Shown here: in pieces, positions 34,901 to 44,683 of the stretch | How the letters are laid out: each line of letters begins with the position of its first letter | Numbering within the stretch: position 1 is the stretch's first letter | Source: Gymnodinialimonas sp. 57CJ19 | GTDB lineage: Bacteria > Pseudomonadota > Alphaproteobacteria > Rhodobacterales > Rhodobacteraceae | NCBI RefSeq assembly: GCF_038396845.1 | Contig: NZ_CP151587.1 | Location: 1,462,001 to 1,526,000 of the forward strand | Length of the DNA: 64,000 nt | Direction: 5' to 3' | Program-made: the position numbers and the translations under genes | The notes under the pieces: model-generated | Told to the model about the DNA's origin: nothing | The model's input: the letters and a program-made list of their open reading frames with translations, nothing else | The model's database searches: none

Positions 34901-37900
34901 ATGTCAAAGCATCCAAAGTTCATTCACCTGCGCCTTCACACTGAATACTCGCTGCTGGAAGGCGCGATGAAGGTAAAGAAGATGCCCGGCATGGTTGCAG
35001 ATGCGGGGATGCCTGCGGTGGCTGTGACCGACACGAACAACATGTTCTGTGCGCTTGAATTTTCCGAAATGGCGAAGAAGGCGGGCGTGCAGCCCATCGT
35101 CGGTATCCAGATCGACGTGGAATATGAGGTTGCCGTACCCGGAGAGAAGGCAAAGGCCCCGGCAGGGATGGTGTTGCTGGCGCAAAATCGCCTTGGGTAT
35201 GAAAACCTGATGAAGCTGAACTCTGCCCTGTACCTGCGGGGCGATGGCACGGCCCCCCATGTGACGCTGTCGGAATTGGCGGAACACGCGGATGGGTTGA
35301 TTTGCCTGACGGGCGGGCCTGAAGGCCCTATTGGCCAGCACCTGCGCGCCGCACAGAGGCCGAAGGCCGAGGCACTTTTGACAGCGCTTTGCGCGATTTA
35401 CCCCGATCGCCTTTATGTGGAACTGCAACGCCACCCCACCGAAGGCGGCTTGCCCGAGGCCGAAAAGCTGACAGAGCGTGGCCATGTGGAGCTGGCCTAT
35501 GCCCATGACTTGCCGTTGGTCGCCACCAACGACGTTTACTTCCCCAAGCCGGAAATTTTCGAGGCCCATGACGCGATGATGTGCGTGGCGCAAGGGGCCT
35601 ATGTGGACCAATCCGAGCCACGCCGCCGCCTGACGCCTCAGCATTATTTCAAGTCAGCCGAAGAAATGGCGGCGCTTTTTGCGGACTTGCCCGAGGCCTT
35701 GGAAAGCACCGTCGAAATTGCGCAGCGCTGTGCTTTTCGTGCCGAGACTCACGACCCGATTCTGCCCAAGTTCGCGGATGATGAGGTGGCTGAACTGCGC
35801 CGCATGGCGAATGAGGGGTTGCAGGAACGCTTGCGGGTGATCCCCCACGCAACGAGCGTTGAGGAATACCAGAAGCGGCTCGATTTTGAGCTGGAGATCA
35901 TCGAAGGCATGGGTTTCCCCGGGTACTTCCTGATCGTGGCCGACTTTATCCAATGGTCCAAGGATAACGCCATTCCGGTGGGGCCGGGGCGGGGTTCGGG
36001 TGCGGGCAGTTTGGTGGCTTACGCCCTGACGATTACCGACCTCGATCCCCTTCGCTACAGCCTTCTGTTTGAACGCTTCCTCAACCCCGAGCGTATCTCG
36101 ATGCCGGACTTCGACATCGACTTTTGCATGGATCGCCGGGAAGAGGTGATCCGTTATGTGCAGGAAAAATATGGCCGTGACCGGGTGGGGCAGATTATCA
36201 CCTTTGGCGCGCTGCTGTCCAAGGCTGCCGTGCGCGATGTGGGCCGCGTGTTGCAGATGCCATTCGGGCAGGTGGACCGCCTGTCGAAGATGATCCCGGT
36301 GGAGGGTGTGAAGCCTGTGGGCATTGCGCAGGCGATCAAGGATGAGCCGCGTTTCCTCGAAGAAATGCGCGAGAGTGAGCAGGACAAGCGCGATGGCCGC
36401 GTGAACCCGACGCGCCGCCTGATGGATTATGCCGAGAAGATCGAAGGACTGCTGCGCAACGCCTCTACCCACGCCGCTGGCGTGGTGATCGGCGACCGAC
36501 CGCTGGACGAGCTGGTGCCGCTCTACCGCGATCCGCGCTCGGACATGCCAGCGACGCAGTTCAACATGAAGTGGGTGGAACCGGCCGGTCTGGTGAAGTT
36601 CGACTTTCTGGGCCTGAAGACGCTGACCGTAATCCAAAACGCGATTGATCTGATCCACGCCTCGGGTCGGCAGTTGCATGAAGGGCCCGATGGCACTCGT
36701 CTCTATGAGCCGCCAGAGGGGGCCGAGAACCAGATCAACGCGATTCCGTTGGACGACAAGGCCTCCTATGAGCTTTATGCCTCGGCCAAGACGGTAGCGG
36801 TGTTCCAGGTTGAATCCAGCGGCATGATGGATGCGCTGCGGCGCATGAAACCGGATTGCATCGAGGATATCATCGCCCTTGTGGCGCTCTACCGTCCCGG
36901 CCCGATGGAGAACATTCCGAAGTTTTGCGAGGTCAAGAACGGCACCAGCGAACGCGACCGTTTGCACCCCACCGTGGACCATCTGCTGGACGAGACCCAG
37001 GGCATTATCGTCTACCAGGAACAGGTGATGCAGATCGCGCAGGAGATGGCGGGTTACTCGCTTGGCGGCGCCGACATGCTGCGCCGCGCGATGGGTAAGA
37101 AAATTCAGGAAGCGATGGACGCCGAGCGGCCCAAATTCCTCAAGGGCGCGGCTGAAAACGGTGTGGATGAGGCCAAGGCGCTCGAAACCTGGGCGCTGCT
37201 CGACAAGTTCGCCAACTACGGTTTCAACAAGTCCCACGCCGCCGCTTACGCCGTGGTGTCCTACCAAACGGCCTGGCTGAAGGCGAACCACCCCGTCGAA
37301 TTCATGGCCGCCGTGATGAATTGCGATATCCATCTGACCGACAAACTTGCCGTTTATAAGCAAGAGGTTGACCGGATGGAGATTGAAACCCTCCCCCCCT
37401 GCGTCAATAGATCTGCGGCGACGTTCACAGTGAACGACGGAAAGATTCACTACGCCCTCGGGGCGTTGAAGAACGTGGGCGTTGAGGCGATGAAAATGAT
37501 CGTGGAGGGGCGCACGACCGAGCAAGGCGTGAAGCCTTACGCCACGCTGTTTGACCTCGCGCGGCGGGTGGATTTGAAACGTGTTGGCAAGCGCTCCCTT
37601 GAAATGCTGGCACGGGCGGGCGCGTTTGATGAGTTGGACCGCAATCGGCGCCGCATTCTTGATAGTCTTGATGGGCTGACCGCGTACTCTGCCGCGATCC
37701 ACGACCAGGCAGCGTCCAATCAGGTGTCTTTGTTTGGCGATGCGGGCGAAGACTTGCCCGAGCCGCGTCTGTCTTCCGCCCCCGATTGGCTCCCGAATGA
37801 GCGGCTGGCCGCGGAACATCAGGCGGTGGGTTTCTATTTTTCGGGGCATCCTTTGGATGATTACCAGCCCGCCCTCAAACGACGTGGCGTGATGACCTTG

Positions 37901-38434
37901 CGAGAGGTCGAAGCGCGGGTGCAGCAGGGGCCTTTCGTGGCCAAGATGGCGGGCGCGGTCAGCGTGAAGCAGGAGCGCAAGAGCCAGAAGGGCAACCGCT
38001 TTGCCTTCGTGTCCCTTTCCGACCCGACGGGCCTTTTCGAGATCACGATTTTCTCAGACACGCTGGAGGCCTCGCGAGAGCATCTGGAAACGGGGAACAA
38101 CGTCATCATCCAGGCCGAAGCGACGTTGGAGGCGGATCAGTTGAAGCTTCTGGGGCGCTCGGTTCAGCCTGTGGACAACGCGATTGCCGGAGAGGCCAAT
38201 GGCCTGCGGGTCTTTATCGAAGATGAAATGGGCATCGTTTCTGTTGAATCGCTTCTGGAGCGTACGGCAGCGGAGGGGGCAAAGGCGTCGAAGGGGCCAA
38301 TCCACCTGTGCCTGATGGCCCCCGATTTGCCCGGCGAGGTAGAGGTGATCCTGGGCGATAACTTCCCGGTCTCGCCCCAGATCAAAGGCGCATTGCGGTC
38401 ATTGGAAGGCGTGGTGATGGTGGAGGAAGTCTGA
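34901..38434 (+). CDS. dnaE: DNA polymerase III subunit alpha
   Basis: The 1177-residue replicative polymerase subunit. It begins with the PHP domain (HLRLHTEYSLLEGAM, residues 9-23), continues into the C-family polymerase core with PDFDIDF (Asp403 and Asp405 are the catalytic metal ligands, Asp568 in KFDFLGLKT the third) and GPGRGSGAGSLVAYAL, and carries an internal clamp-binding motif QVSLF at residues 941-945, followed by an OB fold (about 1000-1085). Length and motifs fit replicative DnaE1 rather than the shorter error-prone DnaE2. ATG 34901 is used because the PHP motif then lies at the normal position; the frame is open upstream to 34775 but those residues are not DnaE-like. Confidence 0.97.
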   Translation: MSKHPKFIHLRLHTEYSLLEGAMKVKKMPGMVADAGMPAVAVTDTNNMFCALEFSEMAKKAGVQPIVGIQIDVEYEVAVPGEKAKAPAGMVLLAQNRLGYENLMKLNSALYLRGDGTAPHVTLSELAEHADGLICLTGGPEGPIGQHLRAAQRPKAEALLTALCAIYPDRLYVELQRHPTEGGLPEAEKLTERGHVELAYAHDLPLVATNDVYFPKPEIFEAHDAMMCVAQGAYVDQSEPRRRLTPQHYFKSAEEMAALFADLPEALESTVEIAQRCAFRAETHDPILPKFADDEVAELRRMANEGLQERLRVIPHATSVEEYQKRLDFELEIIEGMGFPGYFLIVADFIQWSKDNAIPVGPGRGSGAGSLVAYALTITDLDPLRYSLLFERFLNPERISMPDFDIDFCMDRREEVIRYVQEKYGRDRVGQIITFGALLSKAAVRDVGRVLQMPFGQVDRLSKMIPVEGVKPVGIAQAIKDEPRFLEEMRESEQDKRDGRVNPTRRLMDYAEKIEGLLRNASTHAAGVVIGDRPLDELVPLYRDPRSDMPATQFNMKWVEPAGLVKFDFLGLKTLTVIQNAIDLIHASGRQLHEGPDGTRLYEPPEGAENQINAIPLDDKASYELYASAKTVAVFQVESSGMMDALRRMKPDCIEDIIALVALYRPGPMENIPKFCEVKNGTSERDRLHPTVDHLLDETQGIIVYQEQVMQIAQEMAGYSLGGADMLRRAMGKKIQEAMDAERPKFLKGAAENGVDEAKALETWALLDKFANYGFNKSHAAAYAVVSYQTAWLKANHPVEFMAAVMNCDIHLTDKLAVYKQEVDRMEIETLPPCVNRSAATFTVNDGKIHYALGALKNVGVEAMKMIVEGRTTEQGVKPYATLFDLARRVDLKRVGKRSLEMLARAGAFDELDRNRRRILDSLDGLTAYSAAIHDQAASNQVSLFGDAGEDLPEPRLSSAPDWLPNERLAAEHQAVGFYFSGHPLDDYQPALKRRGVMTLREVEARVQQGPFVAKMAGAVSVKQERKSQKGNRFAFVSLSDPTGLFEITIFSDTLEASREHLETGNNVIIQAEATLEADQLKLLGRSVQPVDNAIAGEANGLRVFIEDEMGIVSVESLLERTAAEGAKASKGPIHLCLMAPDLPGEVEVILGDNFPVSPQIKGALRSLEGVVMVEEV

Positions 38435-38476
38435 ATGTGCCTCGTCAAGGCCCGTTCTGAAAAGGCGCGGCCGGTT

Positions 38477-39646
38477 TTACACCGCACCCACTGCTTTTTT
38501 GTCACCAATATCCAAACTGCTGCGCGCCAACGCGCTGATCAAATCCGTTCGTGTCACGATTCCTATGACCTGCTCGTCGGCTAGCACCGGAACCGCGTCG
38601 ACACTGCTTTCGGCCATCAACGGGAGCAGCGCGGCGAGCGGTGTTTCGGCATCCGCGCGCGGGCCATCGGAGGCCATGATATCAGCGGCACGAAGCGGCG
38701 CTTGCGCTGTTCTCCGCGTCAACCGACGCATGGCATTCACAAACGTGCCATCACCGCGTTTGGCATCCTTGCTGGCCTGGTCGATCAGGTGCATCTGGAA
38801 GATGACCCCAACGAAGAGGCCATCGGCCCCGAGAACAGGCAAGCACGTGAACCGATGCTGTCGGAAGAGGTCGGCTACTTCTGCCAACCGGGCCGTGCCC
38901 TGAACCGTGACCACATCAGTCGACATGACGTCTGCGGTCGCCATAAGGTCTGTCCGGTGGGTTGCGGCCTGGATCTCGGCGGCTCCGATAAGCCGCGCCA
39001 AATCCTCGACCCCAAGGTTGAAGGATTGGCGGTACCGGTCGAGGATGTTCGTCAACTCCTGTTCGGAAAGGCCAAGGCGCTCCATCGGCTCCCGGTCCTT
39101 CGTGCCGTGAACATTGGGATCCTCAAACTGCCGGAACGGGTAGTGCCGCCCGGTCAGCCGGCCATAGACCACCGCGACAAGGACAAGCAGAACGGTCCCG
39201 ACGGCGATCGGGGTCAACGCAAACATGAAGCCCAGTTCGCGCACCGCGTCCGGGCTCATCGCGGCGGTCATCGCCACGGCCCCGGCAGGGGGGTGCAACG
39301 CGCGGCACAGGATCATTGCGGCAATGGCCAATCCGACGGAAAGTGCGATCCCCAGCACCGGATCCGAGATCACCATCCCAACCGCAACTGCAATGCTCGC
39401 CGCCACGGTATTTCCGACAATCGCAGACCAGGGTTGGGCCAAGGGGCTGTTTGGAACCGCGAACAGCAGAACGGAACTCGCGCCGAAGGGGGCCACAAGG
39501 TACAGACCAAGCTCCAGATCGACGGAGGGGGACAGGACAAACAGTCCCGCAATCGCGAGGCCGATGAATGCACCAAGACCCGCCCGTGCGGCTTCTACCG
39601 AAGGCACACGCGAAATCGTGGGACCAAATAGACCAAGTATCGACAC
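38477..39646 (-). CDS. HPP-family membrane protein with paired CBS domains
   Basis: A 389-residue protein. The N-terminal half (about 20-170) is an HPP domain with four hydrophobic helices and the motif ALHPPAGAVAMTA that names the family. The C-terminal half (about 235-375) holds two CBS domains (MSTDVVTVQGTARLAEVADLF; ADIMASDGPRADAETPLAALL), which sense adenosyl nucleotides. HPP proteins have been linked to nitrite transport in plants and cyanobacteria, but the bacterial substrate is mostly unknown. The start is a GTG at 39646, with AAGGAG 7 nt upstream. The gene converges on dnaE with a 42-bp gap and no obvious terminator. Confidence 0.88.
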   Translation of the reverse strand: MSILGLFGPTISRVPSVEAARAGLGAFIGLAIAGLFVLSPSVDLELGLYLVAPFGASSVLLFAVPNSPLAQPWSAIVGNTVAASIAVAVGMVISDPVLGIALSVGLAIAAMILCRALHPPAGAVAMTAAMSPDAVRELGFMFALTPIAVGTVLLVLVAVVYGRLTGRHYPFRQFEDPNVHGTKDREPMERLGLSEQELTNILDRYRQSFNLGVEDLARLIGAAEIQAATHRTDLMATADVMSTDVVTVQGTARLAEVADLFRQHRFTCLPVLGADGLFVGVIFQMHLIDQASKDAKRGDGTFVNAMRRLTRRTAQAPLRAADIMASDGPRADAETPLAALLPLMAESSVDAVPVLADEQVIGIVTRTDLISALARSSLDIGDKKAVGAV

Positions 39647-39873
39647 AATGGCACTCCTTCTCGCGTTCCATGTGCGGCCCGCGCCCCCGGTATTTCTGGC
39701 ACGACGGAGATAGTAAAGATCGAAGCCGTGGCCCGGGAGAAAACCGATGGGAAAATCTCGAAAACGGTGGGCATCGTGTCAGTCAGTCGCGTCTTATGGC
39801 GGGGTAAGCCTGCCTGAGAAGCACGAAGCGCCCTCTGCCGCATTTTCGCGGGCGTGTTCACAGCCGGGCGCAC

Positions 39874-39906
39874 AAAAAAAGCCCCGACAAGAGTCGAGGC
39901 TTTTTG
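39874..39906 (-). terminator. Intrinsic terminator after the gene at 39923-40351
   Basis: On the minus strand: AAAAAGCCTCGAC, loop TCTT, GTCGGGGCTTTTTTT. The stem has one non-Watson-Crick pair and is followed by a seven-T run, 17 bp downstream of the stop at 39923. It is a typical rho-independent terminator and separates this gene from the HPP gene. Confidence 0.88.
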
Positions 39907-39922
39907 AAAGGTTCCAGCGACG

Positions 39923-40351
39923 TTATTGCAGCGTGGGTGCCTCGGCGCTCCAGGTGTCAAAGCGGATGATCCCCTCTTCCGTCTGAGGCGCGGCGGCAAA
40001 GGCGGCGGCAACAACATCGGGCTCGGCGCAAGAGAACCATTCCTCTCCGGTTGTGTTGGTCAGGGACACGCAGATGCCGGGGTAGGCTGTGTCGATCTCG
40101 CCCGAGAACAGCGACCAAGTGGCAAAGAAGTCGCCGCCTTCGGTCAGCAGGTTGCATACTTCGAACAAGCGGCTGCCACCGTCCCAGGCGTATTGGGTCG
40201 AGACGCTGATCTCGCCGATTGCAGCGTCAGGAACGACCAGCGCGTCCGCAGCGTAACCGCCGCCCGAACAATCAGGCTCGGCCATTGCGGGAGCCGCAAG
40301 AAAGAGGGCGAAGGGAAGGGCTAGGGCGGGGGTAATGCGTTTTGTATCCAT
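39923..40351 (-). CDS. Secreted protein of unknown function with four cysteines
   Basis: A 142-residue protein with a Sec signal peptide (about residues 1-24, hydrophobic ALPFALFLAAPAMA, cleavage before EPDC). The mature chain has four cysteines, in PDCSGGG, FEVCNLL, PGICVSL and WFSCAEP, which could make two disulfides; it is acidic and rich in aromatic residues. I recognise no family. It stands alone: a clear terminator follows it, and the MFS gene lies upstream on the other strand after 181 bp. Likely periplasmic. Confidence 0.75.
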   Translation of the reverse strand: MDTKRITPALALPFALFLAAPAMAEPDCSGGGYAADALVVPDAAIGEISVSTQYAWDGGSRLFEVCNLLTEGGDFFATWSLFSGEIDTAYPGICVSLTNTTGEEWFSCAEPDVVAAAFAAAPQTEEGIIRFDTWSAEAPTLQ

Positions 40352-40532
40352 AGGCGCTTTTTGGAGCCGAGATCACGCTCATGTCAACGCGGCATTTGCT
40401 TAAGCGCCTGCGCGGTTTGATCTTGCTGAGTAAATCGCCCAAGCTTTGAGCGAACCGTACGGGCGGTGGCGCATTTCACGGGGAATAAAATTGCAGGTTT
40501 CCCCCAGTAGGCGGGCGCACTAGGGTCCGGGA

Positions 40533-41750
40533 ATGACCGAAACTTCCATATTCGACACGCGGGTGTCCTGGGTGCGCTTGGCGCTGGCCTTATTGGTGTC
40601 TGTCATCGGCAGCGCCGGGATGTGGACGATCATTTTGATCCTGCCCGACGTCCAGGCAGAGTTTGGCGTGTCACGGGCTGGGGCTTCTCTGCCCTATACC
40701 GCCACAATGATTGGCTTTGCCCTTGGCAACTATCTGATCGGTCGTGCGGTGGATCGCTTTGGGCTGGCGGGATCATTGGCCGCGACGGCGGTCCTGATGG
40801 GGAGCGCCTACGGCGCGGCGTTGATGGCGCCAACGATCGGTGTCTTGGCGGCGGCGCAGTTCTTCATCGGTTTTGGATCTGCGGCCAGTTTCGGACCGCT
40901 GATTGCCGATGTCTCGCAATGGTTTTTGAAACGCCGCGGGCTGGCCGTGGCGATCGCGGCGTCCGGGAACTACATTTCGGGTGCGGTCTGGCCGTTGGTA
41001 TTGGCGGGCGTCTTGGCGGAAGATGGCTGGCGGTCGGCCTATGTGGTGGTGGCGCTTGCCTGCGTGGTGGTGATGCTGCCGCTGACATGGACCCTGCGCC
41101 AAGGGCTGCCCAAGAACGCAATGGCGACCTCGGATGCGGCGGCGGCGCTGCGGGCAAGCAGGACGGGGCTCAGCGCCCGGGCCCTGACGCTGCTCTTGGC
41201 GGTGGCGGGTATCGGATGTTGCGTGGCGATGGCGATGCCACAGGTTCACATCGTCGCCTATTGCGTAGATCTGGGCTATGGTCCGGCCGTTGGGGGCGAA
41301 ATGCTGTCGCTTATGTTGCTGTTCGGCGTGGCGTCCCGGCTGGTCTCGGGGGTGATGGCCGATAAGCTTGGGGGCGTTCTGACACTGCTGATCGGATCGA
41401 CGCTGCAAATGCTGGCGCTCTTTTTGTATCTGCCCACCACCGGCCTCATGTCACTTTACCTCGTTTCGATGGTGTTTGGCCTGAGCCAAGGGGGCATCGT
41501 ACCTTCCTATGCGGTAATCGTGAGAGAGTATCTTCCCGCCAGAGAGGCCGGCGCGAGGGTGGGCTTTGTCATGATGTCCACGATCGTCGGCATGGCCTTG
41601 GGCGGGTGGCTTTCCGGGGTCATCTACGACGTGACGGGGTCGTACCAATGGGCGTTTCTGAACGGGATCGGCTTCAACGCATTGAACGTGGCGGTAATAA
41701 GTTACATCCTGCTCCGGTCCCGCCCCAAGGCGATGCCCGTTCCAGCCTGA
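40533..41750 (+). CDS. Major facilitator superfamily transporter
   Basis: A 405-residue inner-membrane protein with about 12 hydrophobic helices. The loop between helices 2 and 3 has the MFS signature form (GRAVDRFG, residues about 69-76) and the central loop is short. The second-half loop has ADKLGG at the matching position. The helix 4-5 region (QWFLKRRGLAVAIAASGNYI) resembles monocarboxylate/oxalate-type MFS carriers, but this is not enough to name a substrate. Start ATG 40533 has only a weak GGG upstream. It converges on slyX, with a triple palindrome between them. Confidence 0.88.
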   Translation: MTETSIFDTRVSWVRLALALLVSVIGSAGMWTIILILPDVQAEFGVSRAGASLPYTATMIGFALGNYLIGRAVDRFGLAGSLAATAVLMGSAYGAALMAPTIGVLAAAQFFIGFGSAASFGPLIADVSQWFLKRRGLAVAIAASGNYISGAVWPLVLAGVLAEDGWRSAYVVVALACVVVMLPLTWTLRQGLPKNAMATSDAAAALRASRTGLSARALTLLLAVAGIGCCVAMAMPQVHIVAYCVDLGYGPAVGGEMLSLMLLFGVASRLVSGVMADKLGGVLTLLIGSTLQMLALFLYLPTTGLMSLYLVSMVFGLSQGGIVPSYAVIVREYLPAREAGARVGFVMMSTIVGMALGGWLSGVIYDVTGSYQWAFLNGIGFNALNVAVISYILLRSRPKAMPVPA

Positions 41751-41756
41751 CGCGCC

Positions 41757-41822
41757 GAAAACTCTTGCAAGAGTTTTCCGCAATCCCTTGCAAGGGATTG
41801 AACAGATCCTTGCAAGGATCTG
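41757..41822. repeat. Three tandem perfect palindromes with CTTGCAAG core
   Basis: Three different perfect palindromes stand in a row between the convergent MFS and slyX genes: 22 bp at 41757-41778 (left half GAAAACTCTTG), 20 bp at 41781-41800 (left half CAATCCCTTG) and 20 bp at 41803-41822 (left half CAGATCCTTG). All share the 8-bp centre CTTGCAAG; the flanks differ but each stays self-complementary. They could act as a bidirectional terminator (the first arm ends in TTTT) or as binding sites. The hairpin at 17338-17362 has a related core. Confidence 0.85.
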
Positions 41823-41828
41823 GGCGGC

Positions 41829-42035
41829 TCACCAGTGGGGTGGTTTTTGGTCGGCGAGGGGGATGGAGCCGCTGCTGCCGTCGGCTTCGCGCTCTGCCTC
41901 GCGGGACATCAGCATTTCGACGCGCCGTGTCAGGATGGCGATTTCGGCGTCTTGGCGCGCCACAACGTCCGACATGTCGTCCATTGCTTTCGTCAAATGC
42001 GCCAGTTGTTCTTCCAATTTGGTGATCTGTGACAT
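41829..42035 (-). CDS. slyX: SlyX family protein
   Basis: A 68-residue protein predicted to be mostly coiled coil, with heptad-like hydrophobic spacing ([18 protein letters not shown], then [12 protein letters not shown]) and the short tail [10 protein letters not shown]. The N-terminal coil and Pro-Pro-His-aromatic ending are the hallmarks of SlyX. Function is unknown; E. coli slyX lies next to slyD. Here it converges on an MFS gene and is divergent from hisS by 75 bp, with AGGAGG-like AAGGAGGG upstream of the ATG. Confidence 0.88.
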   Translation of the reverse strand: MSQITKLEEQLAHLTKAMDDMSDVVARQDAEIAILTRRVEMLMSREAEREADGSSGSIPLADQKPPHW

Positions 42036-42110
42036 TTGTGTAGCCCTCCTTGCCCCGGCTCACCCCACCCGTTAGACGGTGCGCGACATGAATTGAAGGC
42101 ACCTCAGCCC

Positions 42111-43589
42111 ATGGCCAAGCAGAAAAAACAGCCCCGCCCCAAGGCCGAAACGCCAAAAGGCTTCCGCGACTACTTTGGCGCGGAGGTGGTGGAGCGGCAA
42201 GCGATGCTCCGTAAGATCGCCGAGGTCTACCATCGCTACGGGTTCGATCCGCTGGAAACGAGCGCTGTGGAAACGGTCGAGGCCCTTGGCAAATTCCTTC
42301 CCGACGTGGACCGCCCCAATGAGGGCGTCTTCGCCTTTGAAGAGGACGATAAATGGCTGGCGCTCCGCTATGACATGACCGCGCCCTTGGCCCGTGTCGC
42401 GGCGCAATTCCGGAACGATTTGCCCTCTCCCTATCGGCGCTACACCCAAGGCCCCGTCTGGCGGAACGAGAAGCCCGGCCCTGGCCGCTTCCGGCAGTTC
42501 TACCAATGTGATGCCGATACGGTCGGCGCGGGCTCTGTTGCGGCGGACGCCGAGATTTGCGCGATGCTGTCGGACTGCCTGGAGGCCGTGGGGATCGAGC
42601 GCGGCGACTACGTGGTTCGGGTGAACAACCGCAAGGTGCTGAATGGGGTCATGGAAGTCGCCGGACTGTCGGGTGACGACAAAGAGGCCGAGCGTGGGAT
42701 TGTTCTGCGCGCGATTGATAAGCTGGATCGTTTGGGCGAGCAGGGCGTGCGCGATTTGCTTGGCGAAGGCCGTAAAGATGACAGCGGTGATTTCACCAAG
42801 GGCGCGGGGCTAGATGGCGAGCAGGCTGAAGTAATCATGGGCTTCATGGCTGCCACGGCCGCCGACAATGCCGCAACCGTGGAGAACCTCAGCAAGCTTG
42901 TTGAGGGCTCCGCCATTGGCGAGGCTGGCGTTGCCGAGTTGACGCAGATTGAAACGCTCCTCGCCGCCCAAGGCTACGGCCCCGACCGCATCATCATCGA
43001 CCCTTCCGTCGTGCGTGGCCTCGGCTACTATACGGGCCCGGTCTATGAAGCAGAGCTGACCTTCGATGTGCAGAACGAAAAGGGCCAGACGGTCCAGTTC
43101 GGCTCTGTTGCCGGGGGCGGGCGCTATGACGATCTGGTCAAGCGCTTCACCGGGCAAGAGGTTCCCGCCACGGGTGTCTCCATCGGGGTCGATCGCTTGC
43201 TGGCTGCGCTGCGGGCCACTGGCAAGATCAAGGGCGAAGATGCGGGCCCCGTGATCGTGACTGTGATGGACCGCGACCGGATGGCGGAATATCAGGCCAT
43301 GGCCTCGACCCTGCGCAATGCGGGTATTCGGGCAGAGGTCTACCTCGGCAATCCGAAGAACTTCGGCAACCAATTGAAATACGCGGACAAGCGCCGCTCT
43401 CCGGTGGCGATTATTCAGGGCTCGGATGAGGCGGCGCGGGGCGTGGTGCAACTCAAGGACCTCGTGCTTGGCGCGAATCTGGCTCAAGACGCGACGCTTG
43501 AAGAATGGAAGTCGCAACCCGCGCAAACAGAAGTCTCAGTCACTGACCTTATCGCTGAGGTCCAAGCAATCATTGCGCGGCACCAGTGA
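42111..43589 (+). CDS. hisS: Histidyl-tRNA synthetase
   Basis: A 492-residue class II aminoacyl-tRNA synthetase that charges tRNA-His. The catalytic core shows motif 2 ([22 protein letters not shown]), the histidine-specific [10 protein letters not shown] and GGGRYDDLV blocks and motif 3 ([13 protein letters not shown]), followed by an anticodon-binding domain (about residues 385-490). ATG 42111 is preferred to upstream open codons because the basic start MAKQKKQ then leads directly into [10 protein letters not shown]. It is the first gene of hisS-hisZ-hisG; the stop overlaps the GTG start of hisZ. Coupling of the synthetase to the first histidine-biosynthesis enzymes is common in Rhodobacterales. 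Confidence 0.96.
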   Translation: MAKQKKQPRPKAETPKGFRDYFGAEVVERQAMLRKIAEVYHRYGFDPLETSAVETVEALGKFLPDVDRPNEGVFAFEEDDKWLALRYDMTAPLARVAAQFRNDLPSPYRRYTQGPVWRNEKPGPGRFRQFYQCDADTVGAGSVAADAEICAMLSDCLEAVGIERGDYVVRVNNRKVLNGVMEVAGLSGDDKEAERGIVLRAIDKLDRLGEQGVRDLLGEGRKDDSGDFTKGAGLDGEQAEVIMGFMAATAADNAATVENLSKLVEGSAIGEAGVAELTQIETLLAAQGYGPDRIIIDPSVVRGLGYYTGPVYEAELTFDVQNEKGQTVQFGSVAGGGRYDDLVKRFTGQEVPATGVSIGVDRLLAALRATGKIKGEDAGPVIVTVMDRDRMAEYQAMASTLRNAGIRAEVYLGNPKNFGNQLKYADKRRSPVAIIQGSDEAARGVVQLKDLVLGANLAQDATLEEWKSQPAQTEVSVTDLIAEVQAIIARHQ

Positions 43590-44683
43590 CCTCAAAAGCA
43601 GCCATCAGAGCCGAGGCGGAAGCGCTTCAGGCAACCTTCAGTGCGGCCGTCCCCGTGGACGCGCCAATGCTCGTCAGTGCCGATACGCTGTTGGACCTTT
43701 ACGGCGAAGATATCCGCGCTCGCGCCTTCACCACCCATGACCCGGACCGGGGCGAGCTGATGCTGCGCCCCGACTTCACCGTGCCCGTGGTGGAAATGCA
43801 TATGTCTGGCGGCGCAGAACCCGCCCGCTACACGTATTTGGGAGAGGTCTTCCGAATGCAAAGTGTCGGGGCGGGAATGCCTTCCGAGTACTTGCAAGTG
43901 GGATATGAGGTCTTCGACCGCGATGCGCCGCTTGCGGCGGACGCCGAGGTTTTCGCGCTGTTTTGCAACGCTCTGGAAGATATCCCGACCCGTGCCGTCA
44001 CGGGTGACATCGGGGTGCTGTTGGCCGCGATTGAAGCGCTAAGCACGACAGAGGCCCGCAAGGATGCGTTGCGCCGCCACGTTTGGCGTCCGCGCCGTTT
44101 CCGCGCTTTGCTGGATCGGTTCACCGGGGCGGCACCGGCACCGAAGGGGCGCGATGCCTATCTTGCGGCCGCCCGCGACGAAGGTCTTGCGTCGATGATC
44201 GCCAAGGCCGGCCCGCCGATTGGTTTGCGCACCACCGATGAGATGACCGCCCGTCTCAAACTGCTGGAGGCCGAGGCCGAAGCCCCCCTGATTGACGCCA
44301 CCCAAGCCGAGGTTCTGTCCGAGCTGCTGGCCCTGAGGGCCCCCTTGGCGGAAGCCGCCGGCATCTTGTCCAACTTCGCGGTGGATCTGCCCGGCCTGCA
44401 AGGCGCGGTGGATCGGTTCGAAGCCCGTGTCGCAGCGTTATCGGATGCCGGAATAGCCGTGGAAACGCTGCCATTTGAGGCTTCCTACGGACGCACGCAG
44501 ATGGAGTATTACGACGGCTTTGTCTTTGGCATTCTTTCAGCCACCCCCGGTCACCCGCCGTTGGCGACGGGCGGGCGGTATGACGCGCTGACCCGTGTAC
44601 TGGGGGGCGGTCGTGAAATTCCAGCGGTGGGGGGCGTTATCCGGCCCGAGTTGGTTCTCGCCGCGAAGGAGGCCGCGCAATGA
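43586..44683 (+). CDS. hisZ: ATP phosphoribosyltransferase regulatory subunit
   Basis: A 365-residue paralogue of the histidyl-tRNA synthetase catalytic domain that does not charge tRNA; it associates with short HisG to make the active, histidine-inhibited ATP phosphoribosyltransferase. The sequence retains class II features, such as [13 protein letters not shown] and [15 protein letters not shown], but lacks an anticodon-binding domain. The start is a GTG overlapping the hisS stop (GTGA), and its own stop overlaps hisG (ATGA), so the three proteins are produced together. Length is in the usual range (about 360-390). Confidence 0.93.
   Translation: MTSKAAIRAEAEALQATFSAAVPVDAPMLVSADTLLDLYGEDIRARAFTTHDPDRGELMLRPDFTVPVVEMHMSGGAEPARYTYLGEVFRMQSVGAGMPSEYLQVGYEVFDRDAPLAADAEVFALFCNALEDIPTRAVTGDIGVLLAAIEALSTTEARKDALRRHVWRPRRFRALLDRFTGAAPAPKGRDAYLAAARDEGLASMIAKAGPPIGLRTTDEMTARLKLLEAEAEAPLIDATQAEVLSELLALRAPLAEAAGILSNFAVDLPGLQGAVDRFEARVAALSDAGIAVETLPFEASYGRTQMEYYDGFVFGILSATPGHPPLATGGRYDALTRVLGGGREIPAVGGVIRPELVLAAKEAAQ

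Noticed and set aside
35654..37849. A 731-codon minus-strand open frame opposite dnaE
   Set aside because: dnaE has all catalytic motifs on the plus strand; the antisense product is His/Arg-rich and typical of a shadow frame in high-GC DNA.
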